Assembly: GCF_900067135.1 (NCBI RefSeq) | Contig: NZ_FJUR01000002.1 | Span: forward strand, 481,001 to 545,000 | Length of the DNA stretch: 64,000 bases | Direction: 5' to 3' | From: Rhizobium sp. 9140 | GTDB lineage: Bacteria; Pseudomonadota; Alphaproteobacteria; Rhizobiales; Rhizobiaceae | Shown here: in pieces, positions 44,235 to 56,344 of the stretch | Position numbering within the stretch: position 1 is the stretch's first letter | Layout of the letters: every line of letters starts with the position of its first letter | Position numbers and translations under genes: made by a program | Notes under the pieces: generated by a model | Told to the model about the DNA's origin: nothing | What the model saw: the letters and a program-made list of their open reading frames with translations, nothing else | Database searches by the model: none

Positions 44235-44695
44235 CGCGCGCGCTCCCGGAAGGCTGAAACGATCCGTGCCAAGGCGATGACGGCCAGCGTCGCTCCCATG
44301 AAGACGATGATGCTCTGAACGGTCCAGCTGGGCGCACGCATCACCGGCGTGGGCACGAAACCCGTACGGGCCAGCATCGCCCGGCCGCTCCAGAGAAAGG
44401 CGGCGGCCACACTCAGCAGAACGAGATTGTGATAGATGCGGAACCAGCGATTGCGGCCGCTCGTCGAGGTGTTGCCGTCGATGGAGACGTTCTCTCCGGC
44501 GATCTCCGAGAGAACGGCACCGATGGCCGTGGTCCACAGGAACAGGATGCCGACCATTTCGAACGACCATGTAATGCCGGACAGACCGAGATACCGGCCA
44601 ACGGCGCCAAGACCGGTGGACAGGATCAGACCGACGACGACCAGGACGCCAATGACCGTCATCACCAGAACCGCTGAAGAGGCGAGGTGTTTCAT
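44231..44695 (-). CDS. dctQ: TRAP transporter small subunit DctQ (second system)
   Basis: A 154-residue membrane protein with four segments. The conserved DctQ region is AVGRYLGLSGITWSFEMVGI and LFLWTTAIGAVLSE. The start at 44695 gives a first membrane segment at about residues 7-28. An 84-bp gap with a strong hairpin separates it from dctP. Confidence 0.85.
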   Translation of the reverse strand: MKHLASSAVLVMTVIGVLVVVGLILSTGLGAVGRYLGLSGITWSFEMVGILFLWTTAIGAVLSEIAGENVSIDGNTSTSGRNRWFRIYHNLVLLSVAAAFLWSGRAMLARTGFVPTPVMRAPSWTVQSIIVFMGATLAVIALARIVSAFRERAR

Positions 44696-44739
44696 GGAGT
44701 TTCCAGAACAGGAGGGAGGAGAGTGACGATCAGGCGACA

Positions 44740-44769
44740 CAGACCCCCGAATGATCGTTCGGGGGTCTG
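44740..44769 (-). terminator. Intra-operon hairpin between dctP and dctQ
   Basis: CAGACCCCCGAA (44740-44751) pairs exactly with TTCGGGGGTCTG (44758-44769) around six bases. It sits just after the binding protein stop. It could end part of the transcription or protect dctP mRNA, so giving more binding protein than permease. Confidence 0.65.
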
Positions 44770-44779
44770 CAGGCTTTGA

Positions 44780-45778
44780 TTATTGGCCGGCGGCCGCCGT
44801 GCGAACGGACGACACGAAGTCCGCACCCCATTCCGCTCCGAATTTCGCATAAACGGGATCGACCATGGCCCGGAACGGTCCCGCATCCACCGTCGTCACC
44901 GTCACGCCCTTGGACTTGAGATCCTCGATGACCTTGGCGTAGACGTCGTCGAGCCTGCCCCGATACCAGCTCGTCGTTACGTCGACGGCCTTGAGGACGG
45001 CTGCCTGGTTCTCCGGGCTCAGGCCGTCGAAACGCTCCTTGTTCATGAACCAGTAGTTCGGCGTCCAGATGTAGTTCGAGACGGACAGGAACTTCGCGCT
45101 TTCATACCATTTCTGGTCCGCGAAATCGCGGATTTCCGGCTCGACGCCATCAACGACATGCGACTGCAGCGATGTGTAGACTTCGCCGAAAGGCAGCGAC
45201 TGCGGCAAGGCACCCAACTGTTCGATGGTCGAGAGAATGACCGGGTTCGGCGGCGTGCGCAGCTTCAGACCCTTCATGTCCGCGGGCGTGGCGATGGAGG
45301 TGCTGACGGTCGCGAACTGGCGGAAGCCGGAGTCGAGCGCGCCGAGCATCTTGAAGCCGTTGTCGGCGCCGGTATCGAAAACCTTATTGCCTACCGGCCC
45401 GTCGAGAAAGGCATGTGCCGCCTTGGCATCCGAGAACAGGAACGGCAAGGTGACGACGTTCAGTTTGGGATCGATCGCATCAGCAACGCCGCCGAGGCCG
45501 ATGTCGATCGAACCGGAGCCGACGCCATCCGCAATCGGCCCTTCGTCGCCCAACTGACCGTCAGGGAAAATCTGCACCGTCAGCCCGTCCCTCGTTTCCT
45601 TGGCCAGCGTGTCGGCAAACATGACGACAGCTTCCTGGATCAGGCTCTTCGAGCTCGATGCGTGGGCGAGCCGAAGCGTTTCGGCGCTGGCCGAGCCCAC
45701 GCAGAGGACGAGGAGCCCGGCCATGGCCGACGTGGAGAGGTGATAGGCGTGCGCCAGAATGATGTTAGATTTAAACAT
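44780..45778 (-). CDS. dctP: TRAP transporter solute-binding protein DctP (second system)
   Basis: A 332-residue periplasmic protein with an unusual long signal region (hydrophobic MAGLLVLCVGSASA at residues 19-32). Family features are QIFPDGQLGDEGPIADGVGS, VVTLPFLFSDAKAAHAFLDG, MKGLKLRTPPNPVILSTIEQ and FGEVYTSLQSHVVDGVEPEI. The ATG at 45778 follows GAGGG. The ligand is unknown; the aminotransferase in the operon suggests an amino or keto acid. Confidence 0.9.
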   Translation of the reverse strand: MFKSNIILAHAYHLSTSAMAGLLVLCVGSASAETLRLAHASSSKSLIQEAVVMFADTLAKETRDGLTVQIFPDGQLGDEGPIADGVGSGSIDIGLGGVADAIDPKLNVVTLPFLFSDAKAAHAFLDGPVGNKVFDTGADNGFKMLGALDSGFRQFATVSTSIATPADMKGLKLRTPPNPVILSTIEQLGALPQSLPFGEVYTSLQSHVVDGVEPEIRDFADQKWYESAKFLSVSNYIWTPNYWFMNKERFDGLSPENQAAVLKAVDVTTSWYRGRLDDVYAKVIEDLKSKGVTVTTVDAGPFRAMVDPVYAKFGAEWGADFVSSVRTAAAGQ

Positions 45779-45862
45779 GTTACCCTCTTTGTCATTGTTA
45801 TGACGCAGAGTATGTGTGGCCTTCGCCGAGGGTTCAATCGCGAAAGCACATCTTCTTATTAT

Positions 45863-45873
45863 CATACGTTATG
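45863..45873. promoter_or_regulatory. Dyad CATACGTTATG upstream of dctP
   Basis: A short dyad 85 bp upstream of the second dctP start in AT-rich DNA. It may be an operator. In 45879-46067 no gene could be recognised. Confidence 0.3.
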
Positions 45874-46067
45874 TCAGTATATCAAAACGCTATGCTGGAC
45901 CGCTTGCTGCGTTGGACCAGAGATTTTCGGCGGTCAGCGACGGGATGGCGGAGGTGGGGGCGGTGATGCGCCGCACGGCGCGTTCACCATCTACAGCACC
46001 AGCGGCACCGGCAGCGAAATCGGTAGCCTTGGCACATGTAGAGATCAGAAGCTGTTCACGCGCTCGG

Positions 46068-46706
46068 TCACGCGATGACCCGGTTCCGGCCAAGGGCCTT
46101 CGCCTGAAAGAGGTTTTTGTCTGCAGCCTTCAGGCAGCCTGCTGGATCAAAACCCGGCTTGCAAAGACACGCGCCTATGCTCGCGGATATCCGCACGTCG
46201 GAACCCGAGGGTAAAAGCAAGACAACACGGGTGATCTCCTCCCGGATTTCCTCGCTTCGATCAAGCATTTCATCGAACGTCATATCGCTTTGAAAAATCC
46301 CGAATTCTTCTCCGCCGAGACGTCCCGCAAAATCGGATTGTGACTGATAGCGGGTCAGGATCCTGCCAGTACATCGGAGGGCTTCATCACCGGTTGCATG
46401 ACCATGCCGATCATTGATCGACTTAAAATAATCCAGTTCCAGAAACAGCAACGCACCGGCTACGCCCCGTTGACGGGCTGCCTCTAGGTCTTCCAGGAAT
46501 GCGGTCCGGTTGAGAACGCCTGTAAGGCCATCTCTGCGAGATTGGAACTGAAGGGCGTCATAGGCATCCGCGAGCTTTTGCAGAGCTTCCGTCGCCGCGG
46601 CTTCGGCCCGTCGAATTTTTTCCGACTGGCTAAAATGGAATGCCGAGGCTGGGATCGATATCGCCAGGGGGCAGAATATCGTCATGAACAGACCTGCGCC
46701 AGCCAC
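46068..46706 (-). pseudogene. GGDEF diguanylate cyclase, 5'-truncated next to an IS3 element
   Basis: About 212 residues. A leading hydrophobic segment (LFMTIFCPLAISIPASAF) looks like the last of several membrane segments. A short coiled region and a full GGDEF domain follow: DGLTGVLNRTAFLEDLE, LELDYFKSINDRHGHATGDE, and the active loop GRLGGEEFGIF (GGEEF, active type). The domain would make cyclic di-GMP. An in-frame stop lies just upstream of the GTG at 46706, and an IS begins about 35 bp away, so the sensor/membrane part has probably been lost. It is not certain whether the remaining protein is made. Confidence 0.65.
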
Positions 46707-46777
46707 CTGCCCTCTGGCCTGCTGCCGGTTTCATGGACATCGAGGTAAGGTGTTCCTCCTGAAACTGGAAAGCATGA

Positions 46778-47068
46778 ATGCAAAGACGAATGTTCAGTCG
46801 CGAATATAAGCTAGAAGCGGTGAAACTGGTCAGGGAACGTGGGGTCACTGTTGCCCAGGCGGCCCGTGACCTTGATGTCCACGAGAATGTGTTGCGCAAA
46901 TGGGTTCGGGAATACGGCGACGATCCCAGCCAGTCTTTCCCTGGAAAACGCCAGATGAAGCCGGAGCAGCTTGAGATCGATCGGCTCCGTCGTGAAGTCG
47001 CCAAGCTGAAGGCGGAGCGCGATATCCTAAAAAAGGCCGCAGCCTACTTTGCCAGGGACGCAATATGA
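46778..47068 (+). CDS. IS3-family transposase OrfA
   Basis: A 96-residue DNA-binding subunit. It has an HTH (RMFSREYKLEAVKLVRERGV, TVAQAARDLDVHENVLRKWV) and a C-terminal leucine-zipper-like stretch (EQLEIDRLRREVAKLKAERD). A run of six A residues near 47029 suits the programmed -1 frameshift into orfB, which starts in the -1 frame at 47065. Confidence 0.88.
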   Translation: MQRRMFSREYKLEAVKLVRERGVTVAQAARDLDVHENVLRKWVREYGDDPSQSFPGKRQMKPEQLEIDRLRREVAKLKAERDILKKAAAYFARDAI

Positions 47069-47507
47069 AGTTCGCGTTCATTGCAAAGCACCGTTCGATC
47101 TGGCCCCTCTCGTCGTTGCTTTGCAACGACTGCCGGGCAGAGGGTGGCATGGCTCTGCGAAGCGCTGGGGGTTTCTCGTTCAGGTTTCCATGCCTGGCTC
47201 AATCGTTCTCCGAGCGAACACGCCCGCTATGATGAGGTTCTGCTGGACAAGATCACGCAGAGCTTCAAATCGAGCGACCGCACTTATGGTGCTCGCCGCG
47301 TATGGCACGACGTGCTGGAAGAAGGGTTATCCTGTGGTCTCCATCGTATTGAGCGGCTGATGCGCTTGAATGCGCTCAGGGCCAGGCCAAGACGGCGTGG
47401 GTTGCCGAAGGATGTCGGTGACCGTGCCGTCATCATGCCGAACGTGCTGGACTGTCAGTTCATGGCAGAGCGGCCGAACCAGAAATGGGTGGCCGACTTC
47501 ACCTATA
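47065..47507 (+). pseudogene. IS3-family transposase OrfB, 5' exon with frameshift
   Basis: Starts MKFAFIAKHRSIWP in the -1 frame of orfA, then a 37-bp insertion (47107-47143) shifts the frame. From 47144 the normal protein continues as VAWLCEALGVSRSGFHAWLN through the helix-turn-helix and KPRRRGLPKD-like region to QKWVADFTY, the first catalytic Asp of the DDE triad. The exon ends at 47507, where the group II intron begins. The remaining two catalytic residues are on the 3' exon at 52391-52851. Confidence 0.8.
47107..47143. repeat. 37-bp hairpin insertion in orfB
   Basis: Extra DNA between the codons for WP and VAWL. It starts CTCT and ends AGAGG, and contains GTCGTTG-CTTTG-CAACGAC, a 7-bp stem. 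It shifts the frame by one base. Origin unknown. Confidence 0.6.
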
Positions 47508-49627
47508 GTGCGCCTCGCCCCAATCGGGGAGGCATATGACTGGAATGCAAAGAGAAAGGAGGATGTGAAGACTTGCCTGCTCCCTGCTGCGAGGGGGCAT
47601 GAGCCCAAGCGGCGGTGACCTGCCGTCAACTGGCAGGGTGACGTAGCCCGCAGGTAAAGGGGATTGAGGCGAAGCCGTTACGCCAAGATGGTTCCCGAGG
47701 CTGAAGTATTGGAAGGTTGAGGAACACGAACCGGTTAACCCGCATCTGAGGGCTGAAAGGTCGCCTTCGCCTACACGGCTTAACAGGCGAAATGCTGATG
47801 AAGCTGCCGGACACGTAAGTCGGCGGCATCCGAATACGGTCGTAGATGTATGTCGCCCGTATGGGGTCATGGGGAGAATGCAGCCAGACCATGACATCGG
47901 CATCGACTTGCGGAACGCAAGGGAAAAGACTGCGACCGGCAACCTCACCAATACGCTGACGTCCATCATATGAACGAGGGAAGGCATGATGGAATGACAA
48001 CGAAGTATTGCGTCGCAAGGGAGTTGACCCTGATGTCCATCATGTTGGCGGAGTTCCCGTAGTAGTCCGGGATGGGGAAAGCCCATCACATGGCGAAGGG
48101 GAACAGTTCAAACTGCTTGAAGTGCAAACTATCTGACCAAGCGAGGTGAAGACCTTTGATAATCAGCGAAATGCAGCACAAGCTCGCAACATGGGCCGAG
48201 AGCGAGCCAAACCGACGGTTTGATCGTCTTCTTCGGTTGATTGCCAATCGGGAATGGCTTGCCGAGGCCGCTCGGATGGTTCTGGCGTCAAGCGGCGCAC
48301 GAACGCCGGGTATCGACGGAATGGACAAGCAAAAACTGCAGGTCAAACTGGATCAGCATCTGGACGACCTGCGGGCAAGCCTGCTGGAGGAGACTTATTG
48401 CCCCCAGCCGGTCAAGCGCATCTATATCCCGAAACCCAACGGCAAGCTAAGACCACTGGGTATTCCGACCCTGACGGATCGCATTGTCCAACGCGCCATG
48501 CTGATGGCCATGGAGCCAATCTGGGAGAGCGATTTCCATCGTTTATCCTATGGCTTCCGGCCGGAACGGAGCGTGCATCATGCCGTCCGCACCGTGAGGA
48601 TACAGCTTCAGGATGGTGCCGACACGACGAGGGGCCGCTGGATCATCGAAGGTGATCTGGCCAGCTACTTCGACACGGTCCATCACCGGCTGCTTCTGAA
48701 ATGCGTGCGGCGAAGGGTGCTGGACGGACGGTTCGTTGATCTTCTCTATCGGTTCCTAAAGGCAGGCCACATCGACCGTGGCCTGTTTACGGCCTCAAGC
48801 GAGGGTGTCCCGCAAGGCGGCGTTCTGTCACCGCTCCTGTCCAACATCATGCTCCACGAGTTTGATGCCTGGTTGGAGGCGAAATATTTGAGCGACAAGG
48901 CTCGCAAGGACCGATGGGCATGGAACTTCGGCATCAAGCAGGGCCGCCCCATCACGGTTCGCGAGAACCGGCAATGGAAACCGGCCGTTGCCTATTGCCG
49001 ATACGCTGACGACTTCGTCGTGATCGTAAAAGGAACCAGGGCTCAGGCAGAGGAAATCCGCGAGGAATGCCGGGCGTTTCTGGAAGGTGAGTTGAAGTTG
49101 GCGCTGAACATGGAAAAGACCCATGTGACACACGTCAATGACGGCTTCGTCTTTCTGGGACACCGGATCATTCGCAAGCGAGGGGCACACGGACGGATGT
49201 CCGTCGTCACGACGATACCCAAGGAAAAGGCCAAGGGGTTTGTTCGCAGACTTACCGAAACCCTTTCCGGCAATCATAGTGTCAGCACGGTCGACATGAT
49301 CTCCAGCCTGAACCGCCAATTGGTGGGATGGGCGGCGTTCTACAAGTTCACCGACTTCACGGCGTACGTCTTCCGGCGCATCGACCATGTTGTGTTCTGG
49401 AAAATGGCGCATTGGCTGGGACACAAGTACCGATCCCGCATCAAACCCTTGATGCGGAAATGGGTCAGGGTCCCGGAACCGGGCAAGGCGAAAACCTGGC
49501 TCATGTTTGGTCGAAATGAACGCGGTAAACCCGTCGGAAAAGCGCTACACCGGCTTATCTCAAGCCCCAAGGCGCAATATAGCGCGTCAATCAGGATGAG
49601 ATGCTTGCGACAATCTGGATGAGATTC

Positions 49628-52158
<2,531 letters not shown>

Positions 52159-52321
52159 TCATCCTGATTGACGCTGAATCTCACCTAGATTGTCGCTATG
52201 CAGCGCAATTCCGGTGGCGCAATCCGGAGGAAAACCCATACATCTTCCGGATCGAGAACCGCAGTACCGTCACGTCTCACTACCATGACGTTGCTATGGC
52301 CATGGGCCAAGCTTGAACGGA

Positions 52322-52390
52322 GAGCCGTATGCGCTGAAAGGTGCACGTACGGTTCGGGGAGGAGAAGCGCATCTGCGCTTCTTACTCCAC
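52322..52390 (+). ncRNA. Group II intron domains V and VI
   Basis: Domain V spans 52322-52355, a 34-base hairpin opening GAGCCG and closing CGGTTC with a GAAA-containing loop. Domain VI spans 52356-52390, with GGAG/CTCC and AGAAGCGC/GCGCTTCT stems and an unpaired A near the 3' end, the branch point. They lie 5 bases after the maturase stop. Confidence 0.85.
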
Positions 52391-52851
52391 TGCCGATGGC
52401 GCGGGGATTCGTCCATCTCTGCGCCGTCGTGGACTGGTTCAGCCGGAGGGTTCTGTCGTGGCGGCTGTCGATTACGATGGAGGCGGACTTCTGCATCGAA
52501 GCCGTTGAGGATGCGCTTGCCCGTTATGGCAAGCCCGACATATTCAACACCGATCAGGGTTCGCAGTTCACCTCCATCGACTTCACCGCCGTGCTAAAGA
52601 AGGCGGAGATTGCCATCTCGATGGACGGCAAGGGCGCATGGCGCGATAACGTCTTCGTCGAGCGGCTCTGGCGGTCGATCAAATACGAGGAGGTATATCT
52701 CCACGCCTACAAGACCGTGTCCGAGGCTCGCGCTGGCATCGGCCGCTATCTGACCTTCTACAACAGCCGACGCCCACATTCATCCCTTGACCGGCAGACG
52801 CCGGATCAGGCCTACTTCAACGCGCTGACACCAATGATGGTGGCGGCATAA
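52391..52851 (+). pseudogene. IS3-family transposase OrfB, 3' exon
   Basis: Continues the frame of the 5' exon across the intron as MPMARGFVHLCAVVDWFSRR. It holds the other two catalytic residues, Asp in FNTDQGSQFTS and Glu in DNVFVERLWRSIKYEEVYLH, and the C-terminal YNSRRPHSSLDRQTP motif. Ends at the stop 52849-52851. Without splicing and repair of the upstream frameshift no full transposase can form. Confidence 0.85.
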
Positions 52852-53049
52852 TCGAGGCGGAAATCCACTTAGCAAAACGCCCAAAACTGTTCAGACAAAC
52901 CGAGCCACCTCTGCCTCCGCATTGGACCCCGTGGCGGCGCATCGGTGATTAGGATCGCAAAAAAGTCGATTATTGAATGCAATGACCCAGGAATGCATAA
53001 CCGCATCCAGGCGATCATCAGGACTTATGGTGCATGATGAGAGGCTTCC

Positions 53050-53078
53050 GTGAGGCCTGCAGTGATTGTCGGCCTCAC
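53050..53078. repeat. Inverted repeat GTGAGGCC / GGCCTCAC
   Basis: Eight-base perfect arms with a 13-base loop in the non-coding stretch 52913-53145. It may terminate the toxin gene transcript on the minus strand. No gene was found in this stretch. Confidence 0.3.
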
Positions 53079-53145
53079 CTACCTATTTTCCGAAACTTCG
53101 GATATCTCTGGCAATAAGACTGTTTGCCATCTCAGACCAAACCGC

Positions 53146-54015
53146 TTATTTGCCCCGGCTCGCGGCTACAACAGCATGAGGCATCAGGAATGCGGCAATG
53201 TCCTTAATGACATCCCTCAATTCACCCGGATTTTGGGCAACGTCTTCAACAAACGCTCGCCATTGCCGTTGCTTTTGCTGATCCTCGGCAAATGCTGCTG
53301 TTAAAGCATCCGGTAGGGCCGTTGGGACCGGCGTCTCACGCCGTTCGAAAGTGGCGATAATTGCCCGCGCCAACCTGTCATTGCTGAAATCGAACGACCT
53401 GCTGAGAATCCAGATGTCGTAGAAATCTTTCATCCTCGTGTTGGCACGCCCCAGCGCCACCATCGCCTGAAACTTCTCGGCAATGACGGTTTCCCGCGCG
53501 TAGCCCCGTAGTCGGGGTATTGGGAAGTCGAGCATTGAAGGATAGTCCAGCTCTTCGGCACCAGGCTCCACTGCATCGCCAAAACCGATGTCGATCGTCA
53601 GACTGATCCGGGCGCCGCTGATCGAGGCCGTCGTCCTAAGCCTGAGCCCGCCATACTCCAGTTCCTCGCGAATGCGGTCTACGCGAAGTGCATCAGCGTC
53701 GAATTCCACACCGTCACCGGCGTCCTGCACCAGAATCTCACGAAACGTCGCCAGCATCGGCTCAGCGCTCGGATCGCCGAAACCCAGCAGATCAAGATCG
53801 CGCGTGCCACGGTGCGGATCGTCGAACCAACTCATCATCAGCATCGCGCCCTTCAGCACAAAGCGGTCGGCATGCCGTGACTGACTGAGCCGGAAAAGCA
53901 GTCGCTCGAGGGCGAAGCGGGTCAGAACCAAGTCAAAGCTCTGGCCGCTTGCCTTGGCGAGTTGCAGCAGCCGTGCACGCACCGATGCGCCGATGTTCCT
54001 GATCTCCTTAGCCAT
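53146..54015 (-). CDS. abiEii: AbiEii-type nucleotidyltransferase toxin
   Basis: A 289-residue protein of the AbiEii/AbiGii (DUF1814) family, the toxin of a type IV toxin-antitoxin and phage abortive-infection system. The nucleotidyltransferase signature is FVLKGAMLMMSWFDDPHRGT followed by RDLDLLGFG (the DxD). Further conserved parts are DYPSMLDFPIPRLRGYARET and VIAEKFQAMVALGRANTRMK then DFYDIW, with the KD..D region needed for activity. It overlaps its antitoxin gene by 8 bp. Confidence 0.88.
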   Translation of the reverse strand: MAKEIRNIGASVRARLLQLAKASGQSFDLVLTRFALERLLFRLSQSRHADRFVLKGAMLMMSWFDDPHRGTRDLDLLGFGDPSAEPMLATFREILVQDAGDGVEFDADALRVDRIREELEYGGLRLRTTASISGARISLTIDIGFGDAVEPGAEELDYPSMLDFPIPRLRGYARETVIAEKFQAMVALGRANTRMKDFYDIWILSRSFDFSNDRLARAIIATFERRETPVPTALPDALTAAFAEDQQKQRQWRAFVEDVAQNPGELRDVIKDIAAFLMPHAVVAASRGK

Positions 54016-54625
54016 TTGCGGTCAGCGCCTCAAGGTAAGGCCGAATCACGGTAATAACCCCGCCGTGCTCGGCCTGTCTTGCAATTTCGCCAGGAGTGGC
54101 CTTACGCTGCCGAAGCGCTTCCTGGAGGCCCTCGATCGCCACCGACAGGCCGATCTTGTTGCGATATCGGAAACAATCCGCGATTGTTTTGACGATGCCA
54201 AACACCTTTACGGGCACCCCCTCGATGACATGGGTCTCTACGCTTTCATTGAGCAGACTTTCGGTGAAACGCACGATGCGAAGGGGTATGCCGTCGGGTT
54301 TGGGAGGCCAGTCCTTCTGGCCGATGGCCAGCCATACCTGTCTCGGGAGCTGATCAGTCAGGCCGTGAAACGCGAGTGCCGACACAAGGCAGACCACGCC
54401 CTTGGGTATACGCTTGGCGACCTCAGCCAGACTGTGATTGGCGTCGAGCGGTGCATCGGAGAGCTGGTAAAGGCCGCGCGCAAGTCGGAGCACCTCCCCG
54501 TCCCGCTCCATGCGACTCATCGTGGCGGCCGTTACGCCAGCGTCGCGCAGTTCTACAAGGCGCGCGATCCCACGCGCCGTCAGGAGGGCTTGGGCGATGT
54601 CGCGCTGGGAGATAGATGCTGGCAT
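54008..54625 (-). CDS. abiEi: AbiEi-type antitoxin
   Basis: A 205-residue antitoxin. The N-terminal winged helix is ITQRDIAQALLTARGIARLVELRDAGVT in outline (residues 3-32), followed by MSRMERDGEVLRLARGLYQL, the usual AbiEi form. The C-terminal domain has IPKGVVCLVSALAFHGLTDQ and a LPRQVWLAI strand. AbiEi proteins repress their own promoter and block the toxin. No clear operator was found in 54626-54736. Confidence 0.87.
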   Translation of the reverse strand: MPASISQRDIAQALLTARGIARLVELRDAGVTAATMSRMERDGEVLRLARGLYQLSDAPLDANHSLAEVAKRIPKGVVCLVSALAFHGLTDQLPRQVWLAIGQKDWPPKPDGIPLRIVRFTESLLNESVETHVIEGVPVKVFGIVKTIADCFRYRNKIGLSVAIEGLQEALRQRKATPGEIARQAEHGGVITVIRPYLEALTANG

Positions 54626-54736
54626 TGATATGATAGCTCGGAACTAAGGATTTACTGTCCGAGGATTTGTATCAAACTTCGACCGTGGGGGGAAGCTTTA
54701 ACACTCGGCAACTTTTCCAATCGCCCACTTTGTACC

Positions 54737-54935
54737 TTATTTAATTCGTCGCCACGCTGAAAATACAGTTGCGACGGTCATCGCCATCCCGAAGGTGTAC
54801 ACCAGCGGAGACCAATGATCACTAATCCATGGTTGCTGGGCAGCAAGCTCTGGCGGCAGGGTAATCGCAGCGATCGTGAATACTGCTGTAGCCCCACTAA
54901 TCCCCGCCGCAGCATAATTCGCCGCTCTGTCTGTT
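54737..54935 (-). pseudogene. C-terminal fragment of a membrane protein
   Basis: About 60 codons with no start, ending at the TAA 54737-54739. They encode two hydrophobic stretches, AGISGATAVFTIAAITL and SPLVYTFGMAMTVATVF, and a basic tail AWRRIK. The 5' part is missing where the IS1111-type element begins. Family not recognised. Confidence 0.5.
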
Positions 54936-55006
54936 GATTATGGGATGGCCCGCCCTTCCGAGAACATCGAGTATGATGTCTCTTTTGAAGAGAAAGGAGC
55001 CGAGCC

Positions 55007-56041
55007 ATGCAGATTTCCATATTGGGTGTCGACATTGGGAAGAACAGCTTCAGTGTCGTTGGTGTTGACGGCCAGGGTGCCGTGATTTTGCGTCGAACAA
55101 TGCGGCGACAGACATTGATTGATTTTGTCGAGAAGCTGCCACGCTGCGTCATCGCGATGGAAGCATGCTGCGGCGCACATCATCTTGGTCGGCTCTTTGC
55201 CGCTGCTGGTCATGAAGTGCGGCTTATGTCGCCGGAATATGTCAGGCCTTACGTAAAAGCACAGAAGAATGATGATCGAGATGCAGAGGGAATTGCCGAG
55301 GCGGCGTCTCGCCCGACGATGCGGTTCGTGGACCTGAAGAGCCAAGAGCAACTTGATATCCAGACGCTGCATCGGGTTCGATCACGCCTGGTTGCTGAGC
55401 GCACGACCTTGATCAATCAGCTCCGCGCAATTCTTCTGGAACGAGGTGTGGTGTTCCCTGCCGGGCGCGTGAAGTTCGAAAGTGCTCTTGATGACCTTAT
55501 TGCCGGAGGCAACGACGTATTGTCGCCGCGCATCCGAAGCCTGATCCTGGAATTGCGAGACGAATGGCGAAGGCTCGACCAGAAGATTGAGACGTTGAAC
55601 ACGGAGTTCGTAGCGCTCGCCAAGCAGAACAGCGCAATGCGTCGTCTGACTTCAATACCTGGGATCGGTGTCTTGAATGCGACCGCGCTCGTTGCAGCGA
55701 TCGGAGATGCCAGCAGCTTCCAGCACGCCCGAGATCTTGGAGCATGGTTGGGACTTGTGCCTCGTCAGTTCACGACCGGTGGCAAGGCGCGGCTGCTTGG
55801 CATAACCAAGCGCGGCAATACATATCTGCGAACCCTGCTCGTTCATGGTGCTCGAGCGGCGATGCACACGCTCAGTCAGAGCGACACGCCGATCGGCCAA
55901 TAGCTCAGAGCGATGTTGTCCAGAGGCGTGGCGCGTAATGTCGTCATCGTGGCCTTGGCGAACAAACTGGCGCGTATCGCGTGGGCGGTGTTGCGCAAAG
56001 GTCTGCCATACGAGCGGTCCTATGGCGTCGCGGTAAATTAG
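55007..56041 (+). pseudogene. IS110/IS1111-type DEDD transposase with internal amber codon
   Basis: Reads as 344 codons with a TAG at 55901-55903 (codon 299) where TGG (Trp) is expected: SQSDTPIGQ-stop-LRAMLSRGVARN. The frame then continues to a second TAG at 56039-56041. The N-terminal DEDD (RuvC-like) domain shows ILGVDIGKNSFSVVGV, VIAMEACCGAHHLG and KNDDRDAEGIAEA. The C-terminal Tnp_IS116/IS902 part shows LTSIPGIGVLNATALVAAIG and LGLVPRQFTTGGKARLLGIT with the catalytic Ser-type region beyond. The stop removes about 45 residues. Confidence 0.85.
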
Positions 56042-56264
56042 GTAATTGGCTGCTCTGATGCGCAGCCTACGATGTTTGCGAGTGGAATGGAGATGGCCTG
56101 ACAGTTGATCGGCGTTCAGATAGCCCAGCAGTGGAAATGGTTCTTGGAAACCGTGTTGATTATCGTGGCGCTGAACGTGCGGATATCCATCTTGGCCACG
56201 GTATGACCGTGAGACCGAATACGTTGAAGCAGACTGGTCAGGTATCAAAAAATCACTTGCAAGC
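56042..56264 (+). ncRNA. Candidate bridge RNA region of the IS1111-type element
   Basis: A 223-bp non-coding stretch between the transposase and the right inverted repeat. IS110-family elements encode a structured bridge RNA in a long non-coding end; in the IS1111 group it is downstream of the gene, as here. No other function is evident. The structure was not folded. Confidence 0.45.
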
Positions 56265-56344
56265 AGGGCGGGCCATACGTTCCACTGAGAGCTGACCCGG
56301 CGGGGGTGCGGACGAAAACTTGGACCACCAGCAGGAGGTAGTTC

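Larger units (their letters stand above)
54945..56276 (+). mobile_element. IS110-family (IS1111 group) element
   Basis: About 1.33 kb between inverted repeats ATGGCCCGCCCT (54945-54956) and AGGGCGGGCCAT (56265-56276). Such subterminal repeats mark the IS1111 group. One transposase gene is followed by about 220 bp of non-coding DNA. Exact tips could lie a few bases outside the repeats. Confidence 0.8.

Noticed and set aside
45960..46060. A stretch reading TIYSTSGTGSEIG, like the iron-dependent alcohol dehydrogenase motif
   Set aside because: The match is short, nothing before or after it fits, and the opposite strand is equally open.
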